This document shows, piece after piece, positions 8,246 to 15,833 of a DNA stretch of 43,678 bases. The DNA comes from Mesorhizobium norvegicum. Its GTDB lineage: Bacteria > Pseudomonadota > Alphaproteobacteria > Rhizobiales > Rhizobiaceae. Each line of letters begins with the position of its first letter. Positions within the stretch are counted from its first letter, which is position 1. The notes under the pieces were generated by a model that had not been told where the DNA came from, ran no database searches, and was given only the letters and a program-made list of their open reading frames with translations. The position numbers and the translations under genes were made by a program. The stretch lies in assembly GCF_004919685.1 (NCBI RefSeq), contig NZ_SMYZ01000022.1, forward strand, positions 74,878 through 118,555. The letters run 5' to 3'.

Positions 8246-8889
8246 TCGAATTCACCTTCTGGGATATCGTGCGCAACCTGCTGCTCGCCGCCCGCTGGAC
8301 GGTGCTTTTGTCGCTGGCCGCCTTCATTGGCGGCGGCATCGTCGGGCTGATCGTGTTGTTCTTCAGGATCGCCAAGAACAAATGGAGCCGGCGCATCGCC
8401 TCCGGCTACATCGCCCTGTTCCAGGGAACGCCGCTCTTGATGCAGCTGTTCCTGATGTTCTTCGGCCTGCCGATGCTCGGCCTGCGCATCGAGCCGTGGA
8501 CGGCGGCGGTGCTGGGCCTCACCTTCTTCGCCAGCGCCTATCTCGCCGAAATCTGGCGCTCCGGCGTCGCTGCGCTGCCATTGGGCCAATGGGACGCCGG
8601 CGCCAGCCTTGGCCTGCACTATCTGCAGGAACTGCGGCTGATCATCCTGCCACAGGCGTTTTCGATCACCCGCGCGCCGACCGTTGGCTTCCTGGTGCAA
8701 CTGATCAAATCGACCGCGCTGACCTCGATCATCGGCTTCGAGGAGCTGGTGCGGACCTCCAACGCCATCAACAATGCGACCTTCGAGCCCTTCAAGGTCT
8801 ACGGGCTGGTGGCGCTGATCTTCTTCGTCATGTGTTTCCCGCTGACGCAATATGCCCGTTCGCTCGAGAAACGGGCGGCGGCGCACTGA
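8242..8889 (+). CDS. Polar amino acid ABC transporter permease (second)
   Basis: A 215-residue HisM/GlnP-type permease, partner of the preceding one. It shows the ALFQGTPLLMQLFLMFFGLP segment and a diverged EAA-type loop (DAGASLGLHYLQELRLIILP). The start overlaps the upstream stop by 4 bases. It ends the run. No ATP-binding subunit follows, although such importers normally need one (about 240-260 residues with Walker A and LSGGQ), so the ATPase must be shared from elsewhere or has been lost. Confidence 0.9.
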   Translation: MIEFTFWDIVRNLLLAARWTVLLSLAAFIGGGIVGLIVLFFRIAKNKWSRRIASGYIALFQGTPLLMQLFLMFFGLPMLGLRIEPWTAAVLGLTFFASAYLAEIWRSGVAALPLGQWDAGASLGLHYLQELRLIILPQAFSITRAPTVGFLVQLIKSTALTSIIGFEELVRTSNAINNATFEPFKVYGLVALIFFVMCFPLTQYARSLEKRAAAH

Positions 8890-8960
8890 GCCGAAGGCAT
8901 GTTGTGTTGACCACGAATAGCTGCCTATCGCGAGGCCCGCCGACATGACGGATTTCACTG

Positions 8961-9110
8961 CTATCTGGCGGCGACATCATGCTGCCGATTGGCGGAGATG
9001 AAGATCGCAAGGACGAGGCGCTCCCCGCGAACGGCGATACAAACAAAATACCCCCGTACCCGATCGTGAACCTTGGCCCGAAAGCCCGGCTTGGCTAGAG
9101 TTCTAGGCAT
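8961..9110 (-). CDS. Possible 49-residue small ORF or gene remnant
   Basis: An open minus-strand frame from ATG at 9110 to TAG at 8961, within the 219-base gap between the permease and the VOC gene. It reads MPRTLAKPGFRAKVHDRV at the start, with a hydrophobic stretch YFVCIAVRGERLVLAIFISA in the middle. No clear ribosome site precedes it, and its start overlaps the VOC gene start by 2 bases. It could be a decayed gene end (a RelE-like toxin tail is one thought) or chance. The rest of the 8890-9108 gap shows nothing else. Confidence 0.2.
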   Translation of the reverse strand: MPRTLAKPGFRAKVHDRVRGYFVCIAVRGERLVLAIFISANRQHDVAAR

Positions 9111-9492
9111 GCTGAACGCCATTCACCACGTCGCGCTCATCTGCACCGACTACGACCGGTCGCGACGGTTCTACGTCGAACTCCTCGGCCTCGATCTGAT
9201 CCGGGAGGTCTATCGGGAGGAGCGGCAGTCATGGAAGGCGGATCTGCGGATCGGGTCGGTTCAACTGGAATTGTTCTCCTTCCCTGCACCAGCGATGCGG
9301 CCGTCCCATCCAGAGGCGACAGGCCTGAGACATCTGGCATTTTCCGTGGCGAATCTTGATCCCGTAATTATGCGCCTGGAAGCCGCAGGCGTTGCCGTTG
9401 AGCCAATCCGGATCGACCCATATACAGACCAACGGTTTACCTTTTTCAGAGACCCGGATGGATTGCCGCTGGAACTCTACGAAGCCCCATAA
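9109..9492 (+). CDS. VOC (glyoxalase/bleomycin-resistance fold) protein, YaeR-like
   Basis: A 127-residue single-domain vicinal-oxygen-chelate protein. The IHHVALICTDYDRSRRFYVE opening gives the first metal-ligand His, GLRHLAFSV gives the second, and RFTFFRDPDGLPLELYE carries the C-terminal acidic ligand. This pattern matches the YaeR/GloA2-like group of glyoxalase I relatives; the true substrate is unknown. The ATG at 9109 is chosen because an in-frame TTG at 9073 lies in non-conserved sequence. It stands alone: upstream is a gene-poor gap and downstream a convergent DUF1127 gene. Confidence 0.85.
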   Translation: MLNAIHHVALICTDYDRSRRFYVELLGLDLIREVYREERQSWKADLRIGSVQLELFSFPAPAMRPSHPEATGLRHLAFSVANLDPVIMRLEAAGVAVEPIRIDPYTDQRFTFFRDPDGLPLELYEAP

Positions 9493-9600
9493 GGAACGGT
9501 TCGCTTTCGCGACGGCGCTATGTACTGACGGTCTCATCGGTTGATGCTGCGCAGTTCGGCCTGAAGCGGTACTGACGGTGAGGCGCGTGCGCGCCAAAAA

Positions 9601-9858
9601 TCATTCCCGCCAGAACGGCTTCGCGATCTCGGCCTTTACCTGTTTCATGGTCAGCCCGATGTCGTCGATGAGCTCCGGCAGATCCATCGCCATACGTGCC
9701 AGCTCGTGCCGGAAGTAGGCACGGTCGCGCCACGCCTTGATCAGGCTCTTCAAACTGGGCCGGCTCTGCGTGTGTCCGGCCGCCTTCGATTGCCGTTCGC
9801 TGGGGTTGAGGCGCATCGCGCCGTAGACATCGGATAGGTTGGTCAGAATCGTTCTCAT
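9601..9858 (-). CDS. DUF1127 small protein
   Basis: An 85-residue protein whose C-terminal half (SLIKAWRDRAYFRHELARMA, then LPELIDDIGLTMKQVKAEI) is a recognisable DUF1127 (YjiS-like) domain. This family of small basic proteins is common in alphaproteobacteria, often as several paralogues, with proposed RNA-related roles. The start at 9858 is preferred over the frame's far end (9936) because GAGGATCG sits about 6 bases upstream and the extra residues are not family-like. It is divergent from the LuxR/TPR gene; the 152-base gap holds both promoters. Confidence 0.75.
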   Translation of the reverse strand: MRTILTNLSDVYGAMRLNPSERQSKAAGHTQSRPSLKSLIKAWRDRAYFRHELARMAMDLPELIDDIGLTMKQVKAEIAKPFWRE

Positions 9859-10010
9859 GGGTGCGATCCTCGATATCAATGGCCCTGTCTGCGGGGGTAT
9901 GCTGGGAACGTGAGCCTCGGCGAGGGAACGCACCATCGGTCAGATGCGGTGTTTCGCGTCCTGCATTTGTAGTATTTTGCTGCGGTAGCAGTTGAAACCA
10001 TGCCGATCCG

Positions 10011-11453
10011 ATGACAGAGAGCTTTATGGACCGCCCCGCGACGTCTTCACCGGCTGACGCGCTATCGGGCCGCGAGCGCGCGGTGGCGGAAAGATTTGCC
10101 TCGGGCCTGACCTATCGGGAGATCGGCGAGGCGCTGTTCATCGCGCCGTCGACCGTCCGCACCCATCTCGCCGCGATTTACGAGAAGCTCGGCGTCAACA
10201 ACAAGATCGCGCTTGCCTCGCACATCAATGGCGCCGCACGCGCCGTGCTGGCACCCTCGCTGGCCGATGCCTCGCCGGTGCTCGCCATGTTTCCGATCGA
10301 ATGCCTGAGCGGCGAGGAACGCTGGCACCGCTTCGCCGACGGCCTGTCGTCGGACATCAGCATCGATCTCGCGCGCTATGCCGATCTGCCGGTCATCGCC
10401 TTCCACACCATGAAGTCGCTCGGCAGCGCACCCGCCGATTTCGTTGCCGATGGCAAGGCGCTGGGCGCCACGTATATCGTCTCGGGCCAGCTGCGCGCCG
10501 ACGACCGGCGGGTCAGGCTGACGATCGAGCTTGCCGACGCAGGCAACGGCGTCAGCCTGTGGAGCGAGCGCTATGACCGCCCCGTCGAGGACATTTTCAC
10601 GCTGCAGGATAGTCTGACCGAGAGCGTCATCAACGTGATCGCCGGCAGCTACGGAGCGCTCGCCACGGTCGGCCGCAATGCGATCCGCCGCAAGCCGCCC
10701 GCTAGTCTGCGCGCCTATGATCTTTATCTGCTTGGTGTTGAACGGCAGGACACATTTAGCCGCGCCGGCATTGCCGAAGCGATTCGCCTGTTTTCACGCG
10801 CGCTGGAGCTTGACCCCACCTTGGTCAGGGCCTGGACCCAGCTTGCCTATGCCTATTCGATGGAGGCCTGCCAGGGCTTCAGCGACGATGCGCAGGGCTC
10901 GATCGAGAAGTGGCGGGCATCGGTTGAAAACGCGATGCTGCTTGATCCGATGGACAGTGCTGCCTGCAATTGCCTTGGCGATCTCAGGGGATGTCTCGGC
11001 GACTTCGAAGGAGCGGAGCGCGCGTATCGCCGCGCCTTCGAATATGGCTCCAATCACGCCGACACGCTGGCGCTGCTGGCCGGCAGCAAGGCGCTGGTTG
11101 CTGGCGATCCGGCCGAAGCGATGCCGCTCATCGAGCGCGCCATGCTCCTGAATCCGCTGGCGCCGTCTTGGTATTTCCGCATGCAGGGCCGCATCCAGTT
11201 CGCCGCCGGCAGGCATCGTGAGGCCATCGCATCGCTACGCAGGGGAGCGCTGGATTCTCCCAATGTGATCATGTTCCTGGCGCTGGCGCATGCGGCGGTT
11301 GGTGAGGCCTTGGAGGCGGCCGGGTTAGCGGCCCGGTTGCAGACCGAGTTCCCGGAGTTTTCGGTCGAACGCTTCATCGCCGGCTACCCCGTGACCAACC
11401 CAGATGCCGTCAAGGCCATTCGTCAGGCCGCAAAGCTGGCGAAACTCGGATAA
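10011..11453 (+). CDS. LuxR-type HTH regulator with TolB-like and TPR domains
   Basis: A 480-residue cytosolic regulator. Residues ~18-70 are a LuxR-type helix-turn-helix (LSGRERAVAERFASGLTYRE, then APSTVRTHLAAIYEKLGVNN). Residues ~90-215 resemble the N-terminal TolB/FlgO-like module often found with adenylate cyclases and winged-HTH regulators (FADGLSSDISIDLARY, GATYIVSGQLR, LWSERYDRP). From ~235 on there are helical tetratricopeptide-like repeats. Placing the LuxR HTH at the N-terminus is unusual, since it is normally C-terminal. An ATG at 10026 is an alternative start; no strong ribosome site marks either. The gene is alone, so its targets cannot be inferred. Confidence 0.8.
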   Translation: MTESFMDRPATSSPADALSGRERAVAERFASGLTYREIGEALFIAPSTVRTHLAAIYEKLGVNNKIALASHINGAARAVLAPSLADASPVLAMFPIECLSGEERWHRFADGLSSDISIDLARYADLPVIAFHTMKSLGSAPADFVADGKALGATYIVSGQLRADDRRVRLTIELADAGNGVSLWSERYDRPVEDIFTLQDSLTESVINVIAGSYGALATVGRNAIRRKPPASLRAYDLYLLGVERQDTFSRAGIAEAIRLFSRALELDPTLVRAWTQLAYAYSMEACQGFSDDAQGSIEKWRASVENAMLLDPMDSAACNCLGDLRGCLGDFEGAERAYRRAFEYGSNHADTLALLAGSKALVAGDPAEAMPLIERAMLLNPLAPSWYFRMQGRIQFAAGRHREAIASLRRGALDSPNVIMFLALAHAAVGEALEAAGLAARLQTEFPEFSVERFIAGYPVTNPDAVKAIRQAAKLAKLG

Positions 11454-11596
11454 GGTGGCACGCAGGGACCGGGCGGGTAGCCGTAGCCCTTCTTTCACGG
11501 CCGAGGTTCGTTCAACTTTGCCAGGAATATCCGTTACGTCATCGTGTCGGTCGCTCGAAATAATGACTTGTCCTGGATCGCGGAGGGGGATGTGAC

Positions 11597-12583
11597 ATGG
11601 TGGATTCTGATCGGATCGACAAGCTGATCGCAGCGGTGCCCCCCGCCTTGGCGCTTCGCGCCGGGTTGGACCTTGGCATCTTCACCCGGCTCGGTGGCGA
11701 TGCTGCGACTGCCGACAGCCTTGGGGCCGCGCTCAATGTCGAGCCCGACCGTCTGTCGCGGCTCCTCTACGCGCTCGCCAGCATCGGTCTCCTCGAAGTC
11801 GAGGATGGTCAATTTCGCAACGGAGCCGAAGCGTCCACCTTCCTCGACGCGTCCAAGCCGACCTATCGCGGCGGCGATCATGCGCTCCTGCGCGAGCTCT
11901 GGGGAGCCGACCTGCTGACCGCGGAGTCGCTGCGACAGAACCGGCCGGCTGCGCTGCACGACTTTTCCGAAGCGGGACCTGAGTCCGCGGCGACCTTCAG
12001 CCGCATGCTCGCGCCCGGCGGGGTGATTTTCGGCCGACATCTGGCCCGGGAGATGGACCTCTCTGCGGTCGGTTCGGTGATCGACATCGGCGGGGGGGCC
12101 GGGACCATTCTCGTCGGACTTCGCGAGCGGTGGCCGCAGATTGCGGCGACGCTGATGGAACTCCCAACGGTCGCAGCGGTCGCGCCAGCTATCCTGTCGG
12201 AATACGGTGCCGACGACGTGGTTGTCGAAGAGGGGGACATAACTGTCGCGCCATCGATCGGTCGGCACGATCTGGCAATCCTGAAGGCCGTCGTCCAGGT
12301 CCTCCCGCCGGACCAGGCGCGCAGTTCGATCCTGAACGCGGCGCGTTGCCTCACACAAGGAGGCGAGATCGCAATTGCGGGGTGGGGTGTCGTCGACGAC
12401 GACCGCCTCGGCCCACCTGAGGGTGTCTTTCTCAATCTCACCTTCTTGAACCTCTATCGCCACGGCGAATCGTACACTGAAGGTCAGTATCGCGCATGGA
12501 TGACCGAGGCTGGATTCCGGGATATCTCCAGGTCGCGCCTGACGGACGGCTGCACCTTGTTTCGTGCGCGCCTCATGGGCTGA
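11597..12583 (+). CDS. SAM-dependent O-methyltransferase, plant-OMT-like family
   Basis: A 328-residue methyltransferase of the Methyltransf_2 (acetylserotonin/hydroxyindole O-methyltransferase-like) family. Residues ~5-90 are the winged-helix dimerisation domain, and VIDIGGGAGTI (~161-171) is the SAM-binding glycine loop. HDLAILKAVVQVLPPDQA is the late motif region, but where typical family members have an H-D catalytic pair this reads V-V-Q-V, so the catalytic His may be missing. A strong ribosome site (GGAGGGGG) precedes the ATG at 11597. It is a single gene. The substrate is unknown; a small phenol, quinone or secondary metabolite is typical for the family. Confidence 0.85.
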   Translation: MVDSDRIDKLIAAVPPALALRAGLDLGIFTRLGGDAATADSLGAALNVEPDRLSRLLYALASIGLLEVEDGQFRNGAEASTFLDASKPTYRGGDHALLRELWGADLLTAESLRQNRPAALHDFSEAGPESAATFSRMLAPGGVIFGRHLAREMDLSAVGSVIDIGGGAGTILVGLRERWPQIAATLMELPTVAAVAPAILSEYGADDVVVEEGDITVAPSIGRHDLAILKAVVQVLPPDQARSSILNAARCLTQGGEIAIAGWGVVDDDRLGPPEGVFLNLTFLNLYRHGESYTEGQYRAWMTEAGFRDISRSRLTDGCTLFRARLMG

Positions 12584-13204
12584 TCGTGGCTGAATGGTTG
12601 GTTTCGGACGCAAGGCTATCCGAGGCGCCCCGACCCTATCCGGGCAGTCCTGCAACCTTCAGCGCCGAGAGCGTTCGCTTGTCCGGCGTCAACTCGGAGC
12701 GAGCCATATCTATGAGCTCGTATCGGCGAGCAAAATTCCTTTCCGACGAATGGTTGAGGAGTGCGGTCTCCGATTGGAGCCGACCCTGACATGCGGAATT
12801 GCGACCCCTCTTGAAAGCGTGCGCTTTACAAAGTGACTTTGGATGGAGAAGAGGCGCGAAGCCCCCAAAATCTCGATAACGTGTCCGCTTCGGGGCGCGA
12901 AGCTGACTTTACCACATCGAACGCGCTGGTCTGCTTTCAAGCCGATCCAACTTGAAAGCTGACCATCCGCTTGCGGCCCAAACAAGACGCTGGAATCTGT
13001 GCGCAAGCTGTCCGCTCCTGGAGCGTAGCGGCTTTTCGGACGAGCGGCTTCGAATGTCCGTTTCCCACACTTTGCGATCTTCATTTGCGAGCGTCGCTTG
13101 CTGGAGTTGCGTTGGACAGTCGGAGGCCAATGGTATTTTTAATGAGACGCTAATATACATAGACGCCCGAAGGAGCAGCGTCTGCCAGATACTTGAGGAA
13201 TGCC
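12584..13204. other. Gene-poor stretch with degenerate hairpin repeats
   Basis: About 620 bases without a convincing gene. Open frames here (for example 12594-12836 plus) have no family-like sequence or ribosome site. The right half holds several diverged copies of a TGTCCGCT-type motif with nearby dyads, at about 12889-12900, 12966-12980, 13010-13041 and 13054-13061. It looks like decayed intergenic repeat sequence. Base composition is less GC-rich than in the flanks. Confidence 0.45.
13010..13041. repeat. Degenerate hairpin element
   Basis: GTCCG at 13010-13014 pairs with CGGAC at 13037-13041, and a smaller inner dyad (GCTCCTGGAGC) lies between them. It is the clearest unit of the degenerate repeats in this gap. 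Confidence 0.35.
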
Positions 13205-13537
13205 ATGCGGAGGTTCATCTTCACGGCAATGTGTATCGTTGCGGCAACGGCCGCTAGCGCCCACGATTGGTACGAAGACAAGATAGACCCGCAGACGAAA
13301 TTCAAGTGTTGCGGCGGTTCTGATTGCCGCGCCATACCTCGCTCTTCGGTGCGGTTAAGGGTCGACGGTGGCTACATTTACTTGCCGCATAATTTCATCA
13401 TCCCACGGGACCGTGTACAGGAATCCCCGGACGACCAATACCATATCTGCGAGAATGCCTACGTCGTAACCAATCAGCTGTATTTGCGTTGTTTTTTCGC
13501 ACCTCGTGCCAAGATCTCTCTGCTTCTCCCACGTTGA
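13205..13537 (+). CDS. Small secreted cysteine-containing protein of unknown function
   Basis: A 110-residue protein with a clear Sec signal peptide (MRRFIFTAMCIVAATAASA, cleavage before HDWYEDK). The mature part carries KFKCCGGSDC, a single Cys in YHICENAY and one in LRCFF, so disulfides in the periplasm are likely. I recognise it as a type of small secreted protein common in rhizobia, but it has no assigned function. The ATG at 13205 is used because GAGG lies 6-7 bases upstream; the TTG at 13193 would break the signal peptide. The last ~10 residues (RAKISLLLPR) look unlike the rest and may reflect rearrangement at the junction just downstream. Confidence 0.7.
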   Translation: MRRFIFTAMCIVAATAASAHDWYEDKIDPQTKFKCCGGSDCRAIPRSSVRLRVDGGYIYLPHNFIIPRDRVQESPDDQYHICENAYVVTNQLYLRCFFAPRAKISLLLPR

Positions 13538-13578
13538 GTTACATGCTGCGCGTCGCCGAAGCGGTGGCCGCTTTGCCT

Positions 13579-13691
13579 TCAATGCTCGAACACGAGCGGC
13601 GGCGCGAGCCGATCACGCCGCAGCCAGCGCGCCAGCAGCAGCGCCGCAACCACGGCCAGCCCCGACGACAGGCCGATCCAGATGCCGACGC
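13579..13691 (-). pseudogene. Orphan 3' fragment of a MATE efflux gene
   Basis: On the minus strand this encodes VGIWIGLSSGLAVVAALLLA and the following residues to a stop at 13579-13581. That is the last ~36 residues of a NorM-like protein, matching the C-terminus of the intact gene at 22990-24393 with the same length to the stop. Residues up to the LRRDR segment are identical; the final 9 differ in most places. There is no start or 5' part: upstream the homology ends at 13691. It is a displaced gene end, not a working gene. Confidence 0.8.
13616..13691. repeat. Left direct repeat (norM 3' segment)
   Basis: These 76 bases match 23027-23102 with two mismatches, in the same orientation and at an offset of 9411 bases. 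Both mismatches fall at third codon positions of the MATE frame and are silent (Val, Ala). The pair frames the accessory block. Confidence 0.85.
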
Positions 13692-13745
13692 GTCCGCCGG
13701 CTGCATCAACGACCGACTTGCAAGAGCCATCCCTGAACAGCGCGC

Positions 13746-14804
13746 TCAATCACATGTATCAGCCGTTTTCAGCGCTTCCGCGCGGTAAGCTTTGTCTAAC
13801 ACGCCGACCCGTCGGACAGAGGCGTAGAACCGTGGGTAGTCGCCCGAACACAGGTCGAACAGGTGCAGAAACGCCGGAACCTGTTCACCGTACACAGCAG
13901 TCGCGGCGAGCTTTGCGTTGTTGATCGGGGCATCGAACCAGGCATCGTATCCCCGGTATCGGCCCCAGCGTCTGTCGCGCATGTGTCGGTAGCGCATCCG
14001 CAGCCGTTCAATCGCGGCCGTCTTTGCGGCCAGCTTTTGCTCCGAGGTACCGGAGCTGGAGTAGACTTGCCTTAACTCGTCGCGGGTCTGCGACACCAGC
14101 GCAAGAAATTCAGCTTTGCGCCTCCGGGCAGCTTCGTAGCGGCGCAATGCGGCGGTATCGCCAGCCGCGCGCAGCCATTTTCTCACGCCGGTTGTTTCGA
14201 CGGCGACAGCGAACGCCTCATTGAATGCGGAATCGTCGTGCACGTAGACGCGCTGGTGGGCCAGTTCATGGAAAACCAGCCCTGCAAGATAGGTTTCATC
14301 CTGGCCGAGCATCGTGCTTAGCAGCGGGTCACTTGACCAGCCAAGCGTGGAATATGCAGTGATGCCCGTCACATAGACGTCCATGCCCTGTCCTTGAAGT
14401 TCGACAGCGGTTTCGTTCGCAGACTTCTTGGAGAAGTATCCCCGGTAGGGCACGCAGCCGAAAACGGGAAAACACCATGTTCGCGGCGTCAGCGAGAATT
14501 CCGGCGCGGCGAAGACAGCCCATGTCACCGAGTCCCGACCGATATCAACGTAGCTGCGGTAGCTATTGTTGTCGGGCAGCGCCAGCTCATCTGTTGCGAA
14601 CTGTCGTATGGCGCTCGCCGATTCCATTCGGGCGCGCAATGCCTTCGGCGTCGAAGGATCTTCGATCAGTTTTCCGACATCCTTGCGTGCCGTCATGATC
14701 TGCAGATGACCCTTCATGGATTGCGCGTAGTAGGAAATACTGGTGCAGCCGGTCACGCCGGACACCACGATCACAACGGCAACCCATCGAAAGAATGCGC
14801 GCAT
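13746..14804 (-). CDS. COG4324-type predicted aminopeptidase, lipoprotein
   Basis: A 352-residue putative zinc peptidase. The N-terminus (MRAFFRWVAVVIVVSGVTGC) is a lipoprotein signal with lipobox VTGC at Cys20, so it is probably membrane-anchored in the periplasm. HELAH (His179, Glu180, His183) is the zinc HExxH motif, and NEAFA (Glu196) about 13 residues later fits the third ligand. The YAQSMKGHLQIM block after the lipobox and the overall layout match the predicted aminopeptidase group COG4324. ATG at 14804 is preferred to GTG at 14807. It is the leftmost intact gene in the block bounded by the MATE gene fragments. The substrate is unknown. Confidence 0.8.
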   Translation of the reverse strand: MRAFFRWVAVVIVVSGVTGCTSISYYAQSMKGHLQIMTARKDVGKLIEDPSTPKALRARMESASAIRQFATDELALPDNNSYRSYVDIGRDSVTWAVFAAPEFSLTPRTWCFPVFGCVPYRGYFSKKSANETAVELQGQGMDVYVTGITAYSTLGWSSDPLLSTMLGQDETYLAGLVFHELAHQRVYVHDDSAFNEAFAVAVETTGVRKWLRAAGDTAALRRYEAARRRKAEFLALVSQTRDELRQVYSSSGTSEQKLAAKTAAIERLRMRYRHMRDRRWGRYRGYDAWFDAPINNAKLAATAVYGEQVPAFLHLFDLCSGDYPRFYASVRRVGVLDKAYRAEALKTADTCD

Positions 14805-14893
14805 CACGATTTGCCCAAAGCAGTGCTCACCCGTTCCGATAGGGTCGCGATTGCCTCAGGTCTCTCAAGCAGTCGCATTGATTTGATCGAGAT

Positions 14894-15541
14894 CTATAGC
14901 TTTCTAAAGAACCCGGACAGAATATTCGGACCTACTTCTCCGGGCCGCAGTCTAATCCCGTCCTCGAAGCAGTTCAGCGTCACGCATTGGAAGCCGGCAT
15001 GTGCGAGGAGTGCCACCAGCGAGTTACGGTCGAAGTGGTGCAGGTGCTCGTTGGGAAGACGCATACGCCACGTCCGGAACCACGCGTCACCTTCCGTGCC
15101 GAGTTCGCGCCAGCGGCAATAGGGGACGGCGACGGCCAGGTAGCGGGCCTGAAGGCCGGTGAGAAAACCCAGATCCGGGATGTGCTCAAGCACGTCGAAC
15201 ATGGCGACGAGATCCCACGAGCTGGCGAGCGCCTCATCCCAATCGACAAAGCGGACGTTCTTGGGCAGCGGAAACCTGGCGATGTCGCAGCCGGCGCAGT
15301 CGGCGACCCCGGTTATTTTCGCGGCTTCGACGAATGTGCCCGTGCCATATCCAATCTCCAGCACGGACCGAGGGATCTCGCCGGTGAGTCCCAGCACCCA
15401 GCCAAGTCGCTGATATCCGAGCTTGATGGTCCGGTCACTCAAATCCTCGTAGTAGGAAATGTATTTCTTGTCGTACTCGATCGGGGTGAAGTCGATCTGG
15501 TGGATCACGCCAAACCGGTCCAGCTCGTAGTTGTCCAACAT
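14894..15541 (-). CDS. Class I SAM-dependent methyltransferase
   Basis: A 215-residue Methyltransf_23-like protein. LEIGYGTGTFVEAA (~61-74) is the SAM-binding motif I, CDIARF a motif II-like segment and FDVLEHIPDLGF (~115-126) the usual post-motif. The start at 15541 (MLDNYELDRFGVIHQ) follows GGAGG at ten bases; the longer frame to 15664 adds unlike sequence. Relatives often act on sugars, lipids or ubiquinone-type substrates, but nothing here decides which. It lies in the bracketed block, 89 bases upstream of the lipoprotein peptidase on the same strand. Confidence 0.8.
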   Translation of the reverse strand: MLDNYELDRFGVIHQIDFTPIEYDKKYISYYEDLSDRTIKLGYQRLGWVLGLTGEIPRSVLEIGYGTGTFVEAAKITGVADCAGCDIARFPLPKNVRFVDWDEALASSWDLVAMFDVLEHIPDLGFLTGLQARYLAVAVPYCRWRELGTEGDAWFRTWRMRLPNEHLHHFDRNSLVALLAHAGFQCVTLNCFEDGIRLRPGEVGPNILSGFFRKL

Positions 15542-15701
15542 TAGCGTGCGGCCTCCGGATTCCAGTTTCTTACATGGCAGAGCTAAACCAACGCAACCAG
15601 ACAACTGAGCGGTTCCGGTATTCGGGCGGTAGCGGATCGGCGGCTTTAGCCATGTGGCTCCCAATCACGGACGGTCAGGTTACGGCCCCATATTGAGACG
15701 T

Positions 15702-15791
15702 TCATCGCTTCGGGACTAAGCGTCGGCCTATGGCGCGTGAAGGCGCCAGAGTGGCGCCTATGTTTCCGGCGCCGATGATTCCAATCTTCAT
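15702..15791 (-). pseudogene. Truncated NAD(P)-binding oxidoreductase start
   Basis: From ATG at 15791 the frame reads MKIGIIGAGNIGATLAPSRA and stops after 29 codons. The GAGNIGATLA stretch is the first Rossmann-fold loop typical of F420-dependent NADP reductase-like and related NAD(P)-binding proteins of about 200 residues, and AAGGA lies 8 bases before the ATG. The remainder of the gene is gone, with the fold broken right after the first loop. It sits just downstream of the SDR gene, so it was probably the next operon member before a deletion. Confidence 0.65.
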
Positions 15792-15833
15792 TGGTATGTC
15801 CTTCGCGACTGTTAGATGTTGCTGATGCCGACG

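Noticed and set aside
11534..12655. Minus-strand frame of 373 codons over the methyltransferase gene
   Set aside because: The opposite strand encodes an intact SAM motif protein with a strong ribosome site.
13593..13788. Plus-strand frames at 13489-13788 as small genes
   Set aside because: They lie over the MATE 3' fragment and are Gln/Arg/Pro-rich antisense translations of it.
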